Below, in pieces: positions 1-9,568 of a stretch of DNA of 64,000 bases. Source of the DNA: Streptomyces sp. YPW6 (GTDB lineage Bacteria > Actinomycetota > Actinomycetes > Streptomycetales > Streptomycetaceae). The stretch spans positions 62,001 through 126,000 of the forward strand of contig NZ_CP076457.1 in NCBI RefSeq assembly GCF_018866325.1, in the 5' to 3' direction. The stretch's first letter is position 1. The number at the start of each line of letters is the position of its first letter. The position numbers and the translations under genes are program-made. The notes under the pieces are model-generated. The model was not told where the DNA came from and did no database searches. It saw only the letters and a program-made list of their open reading frames with translations.

Positions 1-1
1 C

Positions 2-3000
2 CCCACGGGGATGCTCGCGGACGGCAAGACGTACAAGTTCCGTACCTCGCCCTATGACGGCAGTCACTACAACGTGGGCTGGTCGGCATGGAAGACGTTC
101 ACCGTCGACACGAAGGCGCCCTCGGCGCCCACGAAGATCGTCTCGACCGACTACCCGTCGGGCAAGTGGGTCAAGGGCACCGGGCAGGCCGGCGCGTTCA
201 CCGTCACGCCGCCCACCGGAAGCGACCACAACTGGCTCGAATGGTCCCTCGACGGTGTGACCTGGACCAAGGCCGCCACCGGGGGCTCCAGCACCGACAA
301 GGCCATCAGCCTCACCCCGCCGAAGGACGGCACCCACACCCTCCAGGTGAGGGCAGTCGACAAGGCCGACAACAAGTCCGAGGCCATCGACTACACCTTC
401 CACGCAGGCCCCGGCGGGTTCATCCAGCCCTCCGATGGTGAACGCACCGTACGCCGTCTGCCCTTGGCCGCCGAGGCAGACGCCGCCAAGTACGACAGCG
501 TCTCCTTCTCCTGGCGCCGCTCGGAAGCCGACTCGTGGGTGAAGGTCCCGGCGACCGACGTCACCTCAGGCGGAACCCCCCTCACGGCCTGGCCGGTCCC
601 GATAACGGGCGGCAAGAACGCCCCGTTGGTCTGGAACACGACAAGCACCGTCGACCCCGACGGCAACGTGCAACTCAAAGCCGACTTCACCGGCCCAAAC
701 TCAGCCACCGGCTCCACCGAACCCCTGACCGTAGTGGTCGACCGCAATGGTGACGGAGCATCCGCAATTGAGGTCGGACCGGGCATGGTGAATCCGATCA
801 CCGGTGACTACGAGCTTTCAGGTAGTGACGCCTCAGCCCATGACATGTCGATCTCCAGGACGTCCTCCTCTCGAGTCCCGGACAAGGGGGCGAAGCAGGA
901 CGGGCAGATCCCCATCTTCGGCAAGGAGTGGGTCAGCGGCGTCGCCGCAGAGGTCGGCGACTCCGACTACTCGCACCTGCGCAGCACCTCGCCCACGGTG
1001 GTCGCCCTCGTTGGGTCCGATGGAGGCGAACAACATTTCAGCGCGAACGCGGCGAAGAGCGGCTGGATTCCCGAGCCCGGGTTGGAGCACCTGACCCTTC
1101 AGGGCAGCGTCGCAGGTTCGTTCACCCTCACCGACAACGACGGCACAGTCACAACCTTCAAGAAGGCTGACGCTGCAGCAACTACCTGGCAGGTCTCCAG
1201 CATCCTTCGGGACGGGCTGACAGGCTCCACCGCAGCCGTAGTTTCCGAGACGGTCACCGTCGACGGCAAGAAGCTGGCCCGCCCCAAGCGGATCATCGCC
1301 CCGACCTCGGCGGTCAACGCGGCTACCTGCGAGACCAACCCCGCTGCCAAGGGGTGCCGTGTCATGGAGTTCGTGTATGGCGTGACTACCACGGCCACCG
1401 GCAACAATCTTGGTGATGTGGCTGGCCAGGTGAGGGAGATCCGCCTCTGGTCGACTGCCCCCGGCGCGGCCGCGGCCACGGCCCGCACCGTGCAGACTTA
1501 CCTGTACGACAGCTCCGGCCGCCTGCGCCAGACCTGGAACCCGCAGATCACTCCGTCCCTGAAGACGGAGTACGCCTACGACAGTGCGGGCCGCGTCACC
1601 TCCCTCACTGCACCCGGCGAACTGCCCTGGACCTTCACCTACGGCAAAGTGGGCAATGCCGCCACCGCTGGTGAGGGTATGCTCCTCAAGGCATCCCGCT
1701 CCGGTCTCCAGCAGGGCACCACGGGCACGGAATCCGGCACAGCGAACACCACCGTCGTCTACGACGTCCCGCTGACCGGCACCACTGCCCCGTACAAGAT
1801 GGGCGTCGCCGATGTCAAAACGTGGGGGCAGTTGGATGCCCCGACCGACGCGACCGCCGTCTTCCCGGCCGACGTCGCGCCGATATCGAACACCGGCAGC
1901 GGCCTCACCGCCGACGCTTACCGCAGAGCGTCGGTGAGCTACTTCAATGTCTCCGGCCAGCGGGTGAACACCGTCGAGCCGGGCGGGAACATCACCACTA
2001 GCGAGTACGACCGCTTCGGCAACATCGTCCGGGAGCTTTCCGCTCGCAACCGCGGCGTCGCTCTGGGGCTCACCACCGAAGACCGAGCAGCCCAGGCCGA
2101 CCTGGGCATTGCCCAGCTCACCGCCGCCGAGCGCGCCGGCCTCCTCTCCACTCAGTCCGTCTACAACGGGACCGGAACCCGAAAGCTGGAGGACTTCGGC
2201 CCGCTGCGGCGCGTCGACCTGACCGCCGACCTCAAGTCCGGTAGCACCACCCTGGTTCCTTCAGGCACTGCGGTGACCGCGCGCACCTGGACGGTCAACG
2301 AGTACGACGCGGGGCGCCCGACCAACGGAACCGCCACGGTCAAGGACCAGATAACCAAGGTGAGCATGGGTGCCCAGATACGTGAGCACCCTTCCGTCCA
2401 TGGCGAGATCAGGGCGGTGCAGACCGCCTATGACTGGGTCAAGGGGCTGCCTACCAAGACGATCAAGGATCCGGGCGGCCTCGCGATCACCGAGAGCATC
2501 GAATACGACGCCCAGGGCCGCGTCAGTAAGCAGCTTCTGCCCGGTGCCACCGGCAGCGACGCCGCAACCCGAGTGACGACCTATTGGTCCGGCACCGGCA
2601 CCGGTACTTGCCAGGGCCGACCGGAGTGGGCCGACATGGTCTGCTCCACCGGACCTGCCGGTTCCATCACCGGCGGCGGCAGCAACCCGTCCGCGCTGCC
2701 GACCACCACCACCGAGTACGACTGGTGGGGCAATCCGGCCAAGGTGACGGAGACCGCCAACGGCGTCACCCGCACCACGACCGCAACGTACGACAGCGCC
2801 GGCCGGCAGACCAAGGTTGCCATCACCGGCGGCATCGGCCAGGCCGTCCCCGAAGCCACCACCGAGTACGACCCGGCCACCGGCCTGGCCGTCAAGACGG
2901 TCTCGCCGACCGGCGGCACCATCACGAAGGTATACGACCGACTCGGTCGGCCAGTCTCTTACACGGATGCCGACGGTGGGGAGACCACCACCGAGTACGA

Positions 3001-4531
3001 CCTGCTCGACCGGCCGGTCAAGGTCACCGACAGTGTCCCCTCCACCGTCACCTACACCTACGACCACAGCACTGAACCCCGCGGCCTCGCCACCAGGGCC
3101 ACCGACTCCGTCGCCGGCGTCTTCTCCGCGACGTACAACGCGGACGGGTCAGTCAACTCCGAGAAGCTGCCCGGCGGCTACTCCCTCACCATCACCGAGG
3201 ACAGCACCGGGACGACCACCGACCGCACCTACACGCGGGACAGTGACGGCACGCTCGTCTACTCCGACACCGTGACGGATTCCATCCACGGGCAGAACAC
3301 CACACACGCGGGCTGGTCCGACCAGACCTACCAGTACGACGCCATCGGCCGCCTCACCACCGTCGAGGACACCGCCGACACCGTGTGCACACGCCGCGCC
3401 TACACCTTCGACGCGCGCACCAACCGCAAAACCCTCACCACCTCCACAGCCACTCCCGGCCTGGACTGCACCACCACCGGAGCCACCACCAGCAACCACA
3501 CCTACGACAACGCCGACCGCCTCGTCGACACCGGCTACACCTACGACGCCTTCGGCCGCACAACCGCCGCCCCCGGCAACGGCACCATCAGCTACTACGC
3601 CAACGACCTCGCCCACCAGCAGACCGCGAACGGCAAGCGCCAGACCTGGCAGCTCGACGCCAACCTGCGCTTCCGCTCCTGGAAGGTCGAGACCGGCAGC
3701 GGCACCACCTGGACCCAGACCGCGACACGGCGCAACCACTACGACAGCGACGGAGACAGCCCCCGCTGGATCGTCGAGGACACCAACGCCGGGACCCTGA
3801 CCCGCAATGTTCAGTCCCTCTCCGGAGGACTGGCTGCCGTAACCGGCAAGACAGGCAGCACGGTGCTCCAGTTGAGCACCATCCATGGCAGCGCCGCGCT
3901 CCTTCTTCCGCTGACCTCCGCGGAAGCGCCGACTGCCCTGGACGCGGACGAATACGGAAACGTCAAAGCGGCAGGGGCAGCCGTCCGGTACGGTTGGCTT
4001 GGTTCTCACCAGCGATCCGCTGAGACTCCCACCGGGCTGACTCTCATGGGGGTACGTCTTTACAATTCGCAGACAGGCCGGTTCCTCTCCGCCGACCCTG
4101 TCTACGGTGGTAACGACAACGCCTACGAATACGTGAGCGCCGACCCCGTCAACGCATACGACCTGGACGGCCGGTGGAACAAAACCCGGTATTACTCCTG
4201 GGGTCGGCTTGTGATCAAGGCATGGACCACATGGAGATGGGGCATCCCAACCTTCAAGTCCAACGTGTACTTCCACTTCAACAGAAGCTACACGGCTAAA
4301 ATCGGAAGAAGTGGACACTATTTCTACGGTCCAGTCTGGGGAGCCGTCTCTTTCGGAGGTCCGTTCTTTCAAGGCTTCGCTTGGGGCGCCCTGGCCTACT
4401 CGGGATGGATACAGAAGACTGCAGCCAAGGCGAATTCCAGAAGGCGATGCCTCACGGTAGGATTCGCCGGCCGATACATTCCGCCCTACATGGGGGTAGT
4501 GGGCGTTTGGCACTGGACCCGAAGGTGCTGA
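2..4531 (+). CDS. Rhs-family polymorphic toxin, 3' part (5' end outside window)
   Basis: The reading frame is open to the left edge, so the first visible ATG at position 11 is internal. The protein shows fibronectin-like N-terminal segments, then from about residue 500 a long run of YD repeats with motifs such as YDSAGRV and EYDRFGN. The Rhs core-end motif follows (RFLSADPV ... NAYEYVSADPVNAYDLDG). After DLDG comes a tip of about 119 residues rich in Trp, Tyr, Phe and Gly, which is the position of the variable toxin in this family. The tip resembles no nuclease or deaminase I recognise; its aromatic and glycine-rich stretches (AVSFGGPFFQGFAWGALAY) suggest a membrane-active toxin. In the family the YD repeats form a shell that encloses the toxin, and the neighbouring gene encodes immunity. 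The family call is secure; the tip activity is inference. Confidence 0.93.
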   Translation, partial: PTGMLADGKTYKFRTSPYDGSHYNVGWSAWKTFTVDTKAPSAPTKIVSTDYPSGKWVKGTGQAGAFTVTPPTGSDHNWLEWSLDGVTWTKAATGGSSTDKAISLTPPKDGTHTLQVRAVDKADNKSEAIDYTFHAGPGGFIQPSDGERTVRRLPLAAEADAAKYDSVSFSWRRSEADSWVKVPATDVTSGGTPLTAWPVPITGGKNAPLVWNTTSTVDPDGNVQLKADFTGPNSATGSTEPLTVVVDRNGDGASAIEVGPGMVNPITGDYELSGSDASAHDMSISRTSSSRVPDKGAKQDGQIPIFGKEWVSGVAAEVGDSDYSHLRSTSPTVVALVGSDGGEQHFSANAAKSGWIPEPGLEHLTLQGSVAGSFTLTDNDGTVTTFKKADAAATTWQVSSILRDGLTGSTAAVVSETVTVDGKKLARPKRIIAPTSAVNAATCETNPAAKGCRVMEFVYGVTTTATGNNLGDVAGQVREIRLWSTAPGAAAATARTVQTYLYDSSGRLRQTWNPQITPSLKTEYAYDSAGRVTSLTAPGELPWTFTYGKVGNAATAGEGMLLKASRSGLQQGTTGTESGTANTTVVYDVPLTGTTAPYKMGVADVKTWGQLDAPTDATAVFPADVAPISNTGSGLTADAYRRASVSYFNVSGQRVNTVEPGGNITTSEYDRFGNIVRELSARNRGVALGLTTEDRAAQADLGIAQLTAAERAGLLSTQSVYNGTGTRKLEDFGPLRRVDLTADLKSGSTTLVPSGTAVTARTWTVNEYDAGRPTNGTATVKDQITKVSMGAQIREHPSVHGEIRAVQTAYDWVKGLPTKTIKDPGGLAITESIEYDAQGRVSKQLLPGATGSDAATRVTTYWSGTGTGTCQGRPEWADMVCSTGPAGSITGGGSNPSALPTTTTEYDWWGNPAKVTETANGVTRTTTATYDSAGRQTKVAITGGIGQAVPEATTEYDPATGLAVKTVSPTGGTITKVYDRLGRPVSYTDADGGETTTEYDLLDRPVKVTDSVPSTVTYTYDHSTEPRGLATRATDSVAGVFSATYNADGSVNSEKLPGGYSLTITEDSTGTTTDRTYTRDSDGTLVYSDTVTDSIHGQNTTHAGWSDQTYQYDAIGRLTTVEDTADTVCTRRAYTFDARTNRKTLTTSTATPGLDCTTTGATTSNHTYDNADRLVDTGYTYDAFGRTTAAPGNGTISYYANDLAHQQTANGKRQTWQLDANLRFRSWKVETGSGTTWTQTATRRNHYDSDGDSPRWIVEDTNAGTLTRNVQSLSGGLAAVTGKTGSTVLQLSTIHGSAALLLPLTSAEAPTALDADEYGNVKAAGAAVRYGWLGSHQRSAETPTGLTLMGVRLYNSQTGRFLSADPVYGGNDNAYEYVSADPVNAYDLDGRWNKTRYYSWGRLVIKAWTTWRWGIPTFKSNVYFHFNRSYTAKIGRSGHYFYGPVWGAVSFGGPFFQGFAWGALAYSGWIQKTAAKANSRRRCLTVGFAGRYIPPYMGVVGVWHWTRRC

Positions 4532-4597
4532 CGGCCAGCGATGCCCAATTCGTAGTCTCCGGATAAATTCCCCAATAAAGGGGGAAAAGCTGTAAAG

Positions 4598-4628
4598 CGT
4601 CGGCGGAGGGCTCAGCCCTCCGCCGACG
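4598..4628 (+). terminator. Rho-independent-type hairpin after the Rhs gene
   Basis: A perfect 14-bp stem (4598-4611 pairing with 4615-4628) with a TCA loop lies 67 bp downstream of the Rhs stop. There is no T-tract, as is common in Streptomyces. It sits before the small membrane gene, which therefore probably has its own promoter or depends on read-through. Confidence 0.7.
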
Positions 4629-4660
4629 TGCAGCATGAATCAGATTCAGGGGAGTGAATT

Positions 4661-4960
4661 ATGTACTGGATTTACCTGTCCGTCCTGACGTTGTTGGTCC
4701 CGATCGGATTTTGCATGATCCGTGGCTGGGTTCCCCCATGGGACCGAAAGCGACCCGACGGAGCCCAGTTGCGCGGCTGGGGAATTCTGACCGTATATGT
4801 CGCCGGATTGGTTTTTGTTCTGCCAGTGGCAATGGGGTCGGATGGAAGTTCGGCCTGGATCAGAAATTACATAGGGGGCGGGCTTCTTCTGGCAGCCGCC
4901 GGGATGAACATTGCCGCCTCAATGAAGGGTCGGCGCGGCGAAAGTTCCTCACCCATGTAG
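4661..4960 (+). CDS. Small three-TM membrane protein, candidate immunity protein for the Rhs toxin
   Basis: The 99-residue protein starts at an ATG with a good ribosome site (GGGGAG, 7 bases upstream). It has three hydrophobic segments, at about residues 2-20, 43-60 and 69-86, a short charged loop after the first, and a basic C-terminus. No family is recognised. Its position directly after the variable toxin tip is where Rhs immunity genes lie. A membrane immunity protein would fit a toxin acting on the membrane. The immunity role is inferred from position and topology only. Confidence 0.6.
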   Translation: MYWIYLSVLTLLVPIGFCMIRGWVPPWDRKRPDGAQLRGWGILTVYVAGLVFVLPVAMGSDGSSAWIRNYIGGGLLLAAAGMNIAASMKGRRGESSSPM

Positions 4961-5312
4961 CCTATGAGTTCGCAACACGATCTTGCTGAACGTCCTGGTA
5001 GACCGTGACCGGTAGGACGCGACGAAGGCCCGGGATGCGCCGGGAGGAGCCGAAATAGTAGGGACGAACCTTCGGCCGCCCGGGCCACGCGAAAGCCCAC
5101 CGGGAAGCTGTGGTCCGGATCTGCCTTCAGCGGCCTGGCGGGCGTACTCTCCGGCCATGATCACTACGCCGAACCCGCGCACCGCCCGGCAGGACCAGGA
5201 CACCCGATAGGGCGTCACCGCCTCCTGAACACCGCCGCCGCGGCCCCGGAAGAGAGTTCCGGGGCCGCGGCGGCATGAGCGGGGGTCATGTCCCTTGTCG
5301 TGGTGTAGCCGA
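4961..5312. other. Intergenic region with a strong hairpin
   Basis: I see no convincing gene here. A 17-codon ATG-to-TAG frame (5157-5210) is present but has no recognisable features. The hairpin at 5234-5274 is listed separately. Confidence 0.5.
5234..5274. terminator. 18-bp perfect hairpin
   Basis: Positions 5234-5251 pair perfectly with 5257-5274 around a GAGAG loop. The very GC-rich stem could terminate transcription in either direction. It separates the Rhs region from the IS cluster. Confidence 0.6.
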
Positions 5313-5577
5313 TCATTCGGCGGTCGCGTTGGTGGTGTTGGGCAGTGCGGGGGCGCTTTTGGGGAGCTCGGCGGGGTAGAGCTGGTCCATGCTTCCCTCG
5401 GGCAGGTAGCGGCGGGGGAAAGCGATCCATTCGTCGTGCAGTTCGAAGAGCACGGCGGTGACCAGTCGCAGGAGCGCGTCGTCGTTGGGGAAGACCTGGA
5501 CGGCGTCGGTGCGACGCTTGACCTCGCGGTTGATCCGTTCCAGCGGGTTCGTGGACTGGATCTTCTGCCAATGTCGC
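5313..5577 (-). pseudogene. IS256-family (Mutator) transposase, C-terminal remnant
   Basis: Read on the minus strand, the fragment contains STNPLERINREVKRRTDAVQ and the tail RRYLPEGSM, which is the conserved C-terminus of IS256/Mutator transposases. About 85 residues remain, ending in TGA at 5315-5313. The 5' side stops exactly where the IS630 element begins. The sequence beyond that element (from 7289) does not continue the transposase in an obvious way, so a deletion also occurred. Non-functional. Confidence 0.85.
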
Positions 5578-5663
5578 TAGTGCCGCGTCAGGCAACGTTC
5601 GCCCCGTCGTGACGTGCCGTCCGGTTGCTGTCTCCAGCAGTGCCGGGTGGGCACAATGATCAC

Positions 5664-6797
5664 GTGGCTGAACGTGTGCGGGTGCGAGAGGTCGATGACG
5701 ACGAGGGCAGACGGCTGCTGCGGATCATCCGCCGGGGCACCGGCTCGGTGGTGACCTGGCGGCGCGCGCAGATGGTGCTGCTCTCCGCCCAGGGCATGCC
5801 GGTGGCGAAGATCGCCGAGGTGACGTTCACCAGCGCGGACCGGGTCCGCGACGTGATCCACAACTTCAACACGGACGGCTTCGACTCGCTCTACCCGAAG
5901 TACAAGGGAGGCCGGCCGAGAACCTTCACGCTGCCCGAGCGCCGCGAGATCAAGAAGATCGCCAAGTCCAAGCCGGCCGAGCACGGCCTGCCGTTCTCGA
6001 CCTGGAGCCTGACCAAGCTGGCGGACTTTCTGGTCGCCGAGGGGGTGGTCGACGACATCAGCCACGAGGGCCTGCGCATCCTGCTCCGCGAGGAAGGCGC
6101 CTCCTTTCAACGCGTGAAGACCTGGAAGACCTCGAAGGATCCCGACTACGCAGCGAAGAAGGCCCGCGTCGAGCACCTCTACGCGATCGCCGACGGCGAG
6201 GTCATACCCGAGGATGGCGAGCCCGGAGTCATCTTCTGCATGGACGAGTTCGGACCGCTCAACCTGGTGCCGCACCCGGGGCGGCAGTGGGCCGAACGCG
6301 GCGGGATACACAAGAACCCCGACCGCGAACCAAGACCCCGCCGACGGGCGACCTACACCCGCCCGCACGGAGTGCGACACCTGTTCGCCGCTTACGAACT
6401 GGGCAAGGACCGGCTCTACGGCCACATCAAGAAGACCAAGAACCGCTCCAAATTCCTGGAGTTCTGCCGATACCTGCGCTCGCTGCACCCGGTGGACGTC
6501 CGCATCGCGATCGTTTGTGACAACTACTCCCCGCACCTGACCACGAAGCGGTGCCAGCGGGTCGGGACGTGGGCGGCGGCGAACAACGTCGAGATCGCCT
6601 ACACCCCGACCGACAGCTCCTGGCTCAACCGGATCGAGGCCCAGTTCACCGCCCTGCGCTACTTCGCCCTCGACGGCACCGACCACGCCAGCCACAAGGT
6701 TCAGGGCAGCATGATCCGCCGCTACATCATCTGGCGGAACAAACACGCCGCCGACGAACGCCTCCACGAAGTCGTCAGCAGGACAAACGTTGCCTGA
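5664..6797 (+). CDS. IS630-family transposase
   Basis: The DDE transposase has about 377 residues. It has an N-terminal helix-turn-helix region (VAKIAEVTFTSADRVRDV) and the catalytic motifs FCMDEFGPL (first Asp), IVCDNYSPH (second Asp) and SWLNRIEAQF (Glu). The GTG at 5664 begins VAERVRVREV; an in-frame TTG lies further upstream at 5625. The frame is intact and all three catalytic residues are present, so the element may still be mobile. The stop codon lies one base from the stop of the convergent VOC gene. Confidence 0.9.
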   Translation: MAERVRVREVDDDEGRRLLRIIRRGTGSVVTWRRAQMVLLSAQGMPVAKIAEVTFTSADRVRDVIHNFNTDGFDSLYPKYKGGRPRTFTLPERREIKKIAKSKPAEHGLPFSTWSLTKLADFLVAEGVVDDISHEGLRILLREEGASFQRVKTWKTSKDPDYAAKKARVEHLYAIADGEVIPEDGEPGVIFCMDEFGPLNLVPHPGRQWAERGGIHKNPDREPRPRRRATYTRPHGVRHLFAAYELGKDRLYGHIKKTKNRSKFLEFCRYLRSLHPVDVRIAIVCDNYSPHLTTKRCQRVGTWAAANNVEIAYTPTDSSWLNRIEAQFTALRYFALDGTDHASHKVQGSMIRRYIIWRNKHAADERLHEVVSRTNVA

Positions 6798-6798
6798 T

Positions 6799-7182
6799 CT
6801 ATTCGTCGTCGCGGCACAGGCAGAAAGGGTGGCCGGCCGGGTCGAAGAGCACCCGGACGTTCTCCCGCGGCTGGAACTCCGCAACGGTGGCGCCCAGGGC
6901 GACCGCTTCGGCGACCGCCGAGTCCAGGTCGCCGACCTGGAAGTCGAAGTGCATCATCGGGCGCTGGTCGCCGTCGGCCGGTGGCCACACCGGAGCCCGA
7001 TAGCCGTCCGCCTGCTGGAACACGAAGAACGGCCCTTGAGGGGAGGCAGCCACGACGGCTGTTCCCGGCTCTTCGTGCCCGATGTGCCAATCGAGGAGTT
7101 CGGCATAGAACTTCGCCAAACCGTTGGGGTCCGGCGCTTCGATCGTCGTCCCCCACCACATGCCGCCTGTTCGAGATCGCAT
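6799..7182 (-). CDS. VOC-family (glyoxalase/bleomycin-resistance-like) protein, IS passenger
   Basis: The 127-residue protein has one glyoxalase-fold module pattern: an N-terminal TTIEAPDPNGLAKFYAELL, a middle MMHFDFQVGDLDSAVAEA, and a C-terminal VLFDPAGHPFCLCR. Such proteins bind metals or small molecules and act as dioxygenases, isomerases or antibiotic-binding resistance proteins; the substrate here is unknown. It lies wholly between the terminal repeats of the IS630 element, pointing inward, so it moves with it. The frame is intact. Confidence 0.85.
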   Translation of the reverse strand: MRSRTGGMWWGTTIEAPDPNGLAKFYAELLDWHIGHEEPGTAVVAASPQGPFFVFQQADGYRAPVWPPADGDQRPMMHFDFQVGDLDSAVAEAVALGATVAEFQPRENVRVLFDPAGHPFCLCRDDE

Positions 7183-7353
7183 GCTTGACCGTATCCGAGG
7201 CCCTCACACACGCCGAGACCACCCGGTGACTTCGAAGCGACTCAGCCCGCGCAACACGACGGGGCGAACGTTGTCTGACGCGGCACTAGGAGTTGTCGTC
7301 AAAGTGTCACCCCCACATCAGTAGCGACACGAGAGTACGGCTGCAGCTTGGGT

Positions 7354-7840
7354 GGTCCGCCGCACCGTCCTCGACATCGGCTACGACCAGTCCAGGGGGG
7401 GTTCGACGGGGCATCCTGCGGGGTCTTGGACTCCATCGGCGCCCAATCACCCGACGCCGCCCAGGGCGTGGACACCGGTGGCGCCGGGGACCAGGGCCTG
7501 AAGTTCGGCTACGCCTGCGACGACACCGCCGCCCTGATGTCGCTGCCGGCCCAGCTCGCCCACGGGCTGGTGCGGCGGCTCACGGACATCCGCAAGGACG
7601 GCACGGTGCCCTACCTGCGTCCGGACGGCAAGATGCAGGTCAGCATCGCGTACGACGGGGACCGCCCGGTCCGCCTGGACACCGTCGTCGTCTCGTTGCA
7701 GCACGCTGCGGAGATACCGACGGCTACCGCCTGCTCGTGAACCCGACGGGGCGGGTCGAGGCCGGCGGCCCGATGGGCGACGCGGGCCTGACCATCCGCA
7801 AGATTATCATCGGCACTAAGAAGGCGTTTCGGGCCATAGC
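7354..7840 (+). pseudogene. metK: S-adenosylmethionine synthetase fragment
   Basis: Segments match the middle of Met[44 protein letters not shown] and [20 protein letters not shown]. The N-terminal third is missing, about 80 residues before LLVNPTGR are missing, and the reading frame changes twice, once at a run of seven G at about 7395. The fragment ends soon after RKIIIGTKK, so the C-terminal domain is missing too. It is a relic and not a working enzyme; the essential metK copy must be elsewhere. Confidence 0.85.
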
Positions 7841-8029
7841 CAGCGTTAACCGGATATCCATCGAGACGCAACGCTGAGCGGTACCACCTGTTCCGCATAC
7901 GCTCGACCGGCCTCACGGAGGGGCGAATCCCGGTATCACCCTCCGGCGGGCCACCCAGATAACGAACCATTTAAGACATCAACATGGCGAATTTCTCACA
8001 CTCTGCCGCTTCGAACGTGACTGAACGCT

Positions 8030-8061
8030 GAGGTGGCGGGCCCCCACAGGACCGCCATCTC
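8030..8061. terminator. Possible terminator hairpin
   Basis: A 10-bp stem (8030-8039 with 8052-8061, one G-T pair) and a 12-base loop lie just outside the left end of the IS630 element. This is weak evidence, from structure and position only. Confidence 0.35.
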
Positions 8062-8327
8062 GGCTGTTCAGCTACTGAAGTTGAACTCGTGATGTCGTGG
8101 GGTTGCTCAGGCGGGCCTTATGGTCAGGCCGGTCTCGGCGAGGCAGCCGTCGATGAGGTGACTGCGGTACTGGATGTGCCGTAGGCCGCGTCGGATGCGC
8201 CGGGCGAGGTGTTCGGGGGTGGAGAAGGCGACGTTTGAGAGCCAGCCGCGTCGCAGGAGGGACCAGATTCCTTCGACGGGGTTGAGGTCGGGTGCGTAGG
8301 GCGGCAAGTAGTAGATGGTCAGCCAGT

Positions 8328-9214
8328 GAGCTCTTTCCAACCTGTGCCAGGAGCTTGGCGGTTGGGCTGACAGCGTGGTGAAGCCCCTGGTAGATGGGTT
8401 TTCGACCAAGAGAACCGTCTCCACCAGAGGCTTCGCATGCTTGTCTACCCGTCGGGTGTCGACGTGTCCAGTTCTGCCCTGCGTTTCCTGTCCACCCGTC
8501 TGCGGCAGCACCGTCGTGCGATCGGCTCGCGTTGGCGGCGTCTGAGCGTCGGGTCAGGCCCTGCTCGCGCTCGCCCATCTGCGGGTGGGGCACACATACA
8601 CCCAGCTCGCAGCCGGATTCGGCATCGGAACCACGACCGCCTACCGGTACGTCACCGAAGCCGTCGACCTCTTGGCCGGCCTCGCTCCCACCCTGGCCGA
8701 CGCCGTGCGAACGGCATCGACGAAACCGTTCGTGATCCTGGACGGCACGCTCCTGCCGATCGACCGCATCGCCGCGGACCGGCCCTTCTACTCCGGGAAA
8801 CATAAGAAGCACAGGATGAACGTGCAAGTCCTCACCGACCCCTTCGGCCGGCTGCTGTGGGCCTCGCCGGCCCTGCCCGGCGCCGTCCACGATGTCCGCG
8901 CGGCCCGCGAACACGGCATCGTCGACGCCCTCGCCGAGGCCGGCGTCACCTGCTGGGCTGACAAGGCCTGTCGGGGCGCCGGTGGAACGGTCCGCACTCC
9001 CTACTGGGGCCGCTGGGAAACCCTTTCCAACGGCCAGAAGGCCGTCAACCGCTCACACGCGAAGATCCGCGCACTCGTCGAGCAGGCCATGGCCACCCTC
9101 AAAGCCTGGCGACTCCTCCGCAAGATCCGATGCTCGACCACCCGTATCACCGCACTCGTCCAAGCCATCCTCACCCTGCATCTGGCCAGCTCAGAGCGAT
9201 GATGGAAAAGGCTC
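8328..9214 (+). mobile_element. IS5-type element, copy 1
   Basis: The 887-bp element starts GAGCTCTTTCCA and ends TGGAAAAGGCTC, an imperfect inverted repeat. The target AGT is duplicated at 8325-8327 and 9215-9217. A second, right-truncated copy with a closely similar sequence lies at 52165-53010. Confidence 0.87.
8437..9202 (+). pseudogene. IS5-type transposase (DDE_Tnp_4-like), one frameshift
   Basis: The protein begins MLVYPSGVDVS and continues as TYTQLAAGFGIGTTTAYRYV (helix-turn-helix), VILDGTLLPIDRI (first Asp), CWADKACRGAGG and MATLKAWRLLRKIR (Glu region). The frame breaks at about 8550. Removing one G from the GGG there joins RRLSV to GQALLALAHLRVGHTY, matching the second copy. A sequencing error or a recent mutation are both possible. 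Confidence 0.85.
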
Positions 9215-9568
9215 AGTCACGTGATTCGGCGAACTTCCGTAGGTCGGCGGCCTTGTGGACGTTGAGGTTGTCCCAGATGAGCACGATCGGGCCGTCGAGC
9301 TGCTGGTGGGCGGCGATCAGCAGGTCCCGGTAGTCGCGCCAGGAGAAGCTCTTACGACCGTCGCGGCGGCCGTCGTCCCGGCGCGGCCGGTAGATCAGCC
9401 GCGACCTGTGGCCGGGTTTGTAGCAGGTCAGCGCCGCGATGGATATCCGTCTGCGGGAACGGCCGCGGACTCCCACCACCGGGGTTCGACCGCGCTGCGA
9501 CCAGGTCTTCGCCTGCGGCGGCGTCATGGAGAAACCGGCTTCGTCCTCGAAGACGAGCCAGGCTCCAC

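Larger units (their letters stand above)
5580..7286 (+). mobile_element. IS630-type element carrying a VOC-family passenger gene
   Basis: The element is bounded by near-perfect terminal inverted repeats of about 33 bp. The left end begins GTGCCGCGTCAGGCAACG and the right end, on the complementary strand, GTGCCGCGTCAGACAACG. It is flanked by TA on both sides (5578-5579 and 7287-7288), the target duplication expected of IS630/Tc1 elements. It holds an IS630 transposase and a convergent VOC gene. The transposase 3' end (AACGTTGCCTGA) resembles the inner part of the right terminal repeat. A shorter ancestral element therefore probably ended near 6800, and the VOC segment was captured between it and a second end. 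Confidence 0.88.

Noticed and set aside
3149..4636. A 495-codon minus-strand open frame opposite the Rhs gene
   Set aside because: It is a mirror of the Rhs coding sequence, rich in Gly and Val repeats, with no family features; the plus-strand Rhs motifs are clear.
5157..5210. A 17-codon leader peptide ahead of the 5234 hairpin (attenuator)
   Set aside because: No regulated gene follows on that strand and no codon bias for one amino acid is seen.
4961..5312. A tRNA gene as integration site
   Set aside because: No cloverleaf, T-loop or anticodon stem could be fitted; no tRNA was found anywhere in the window.
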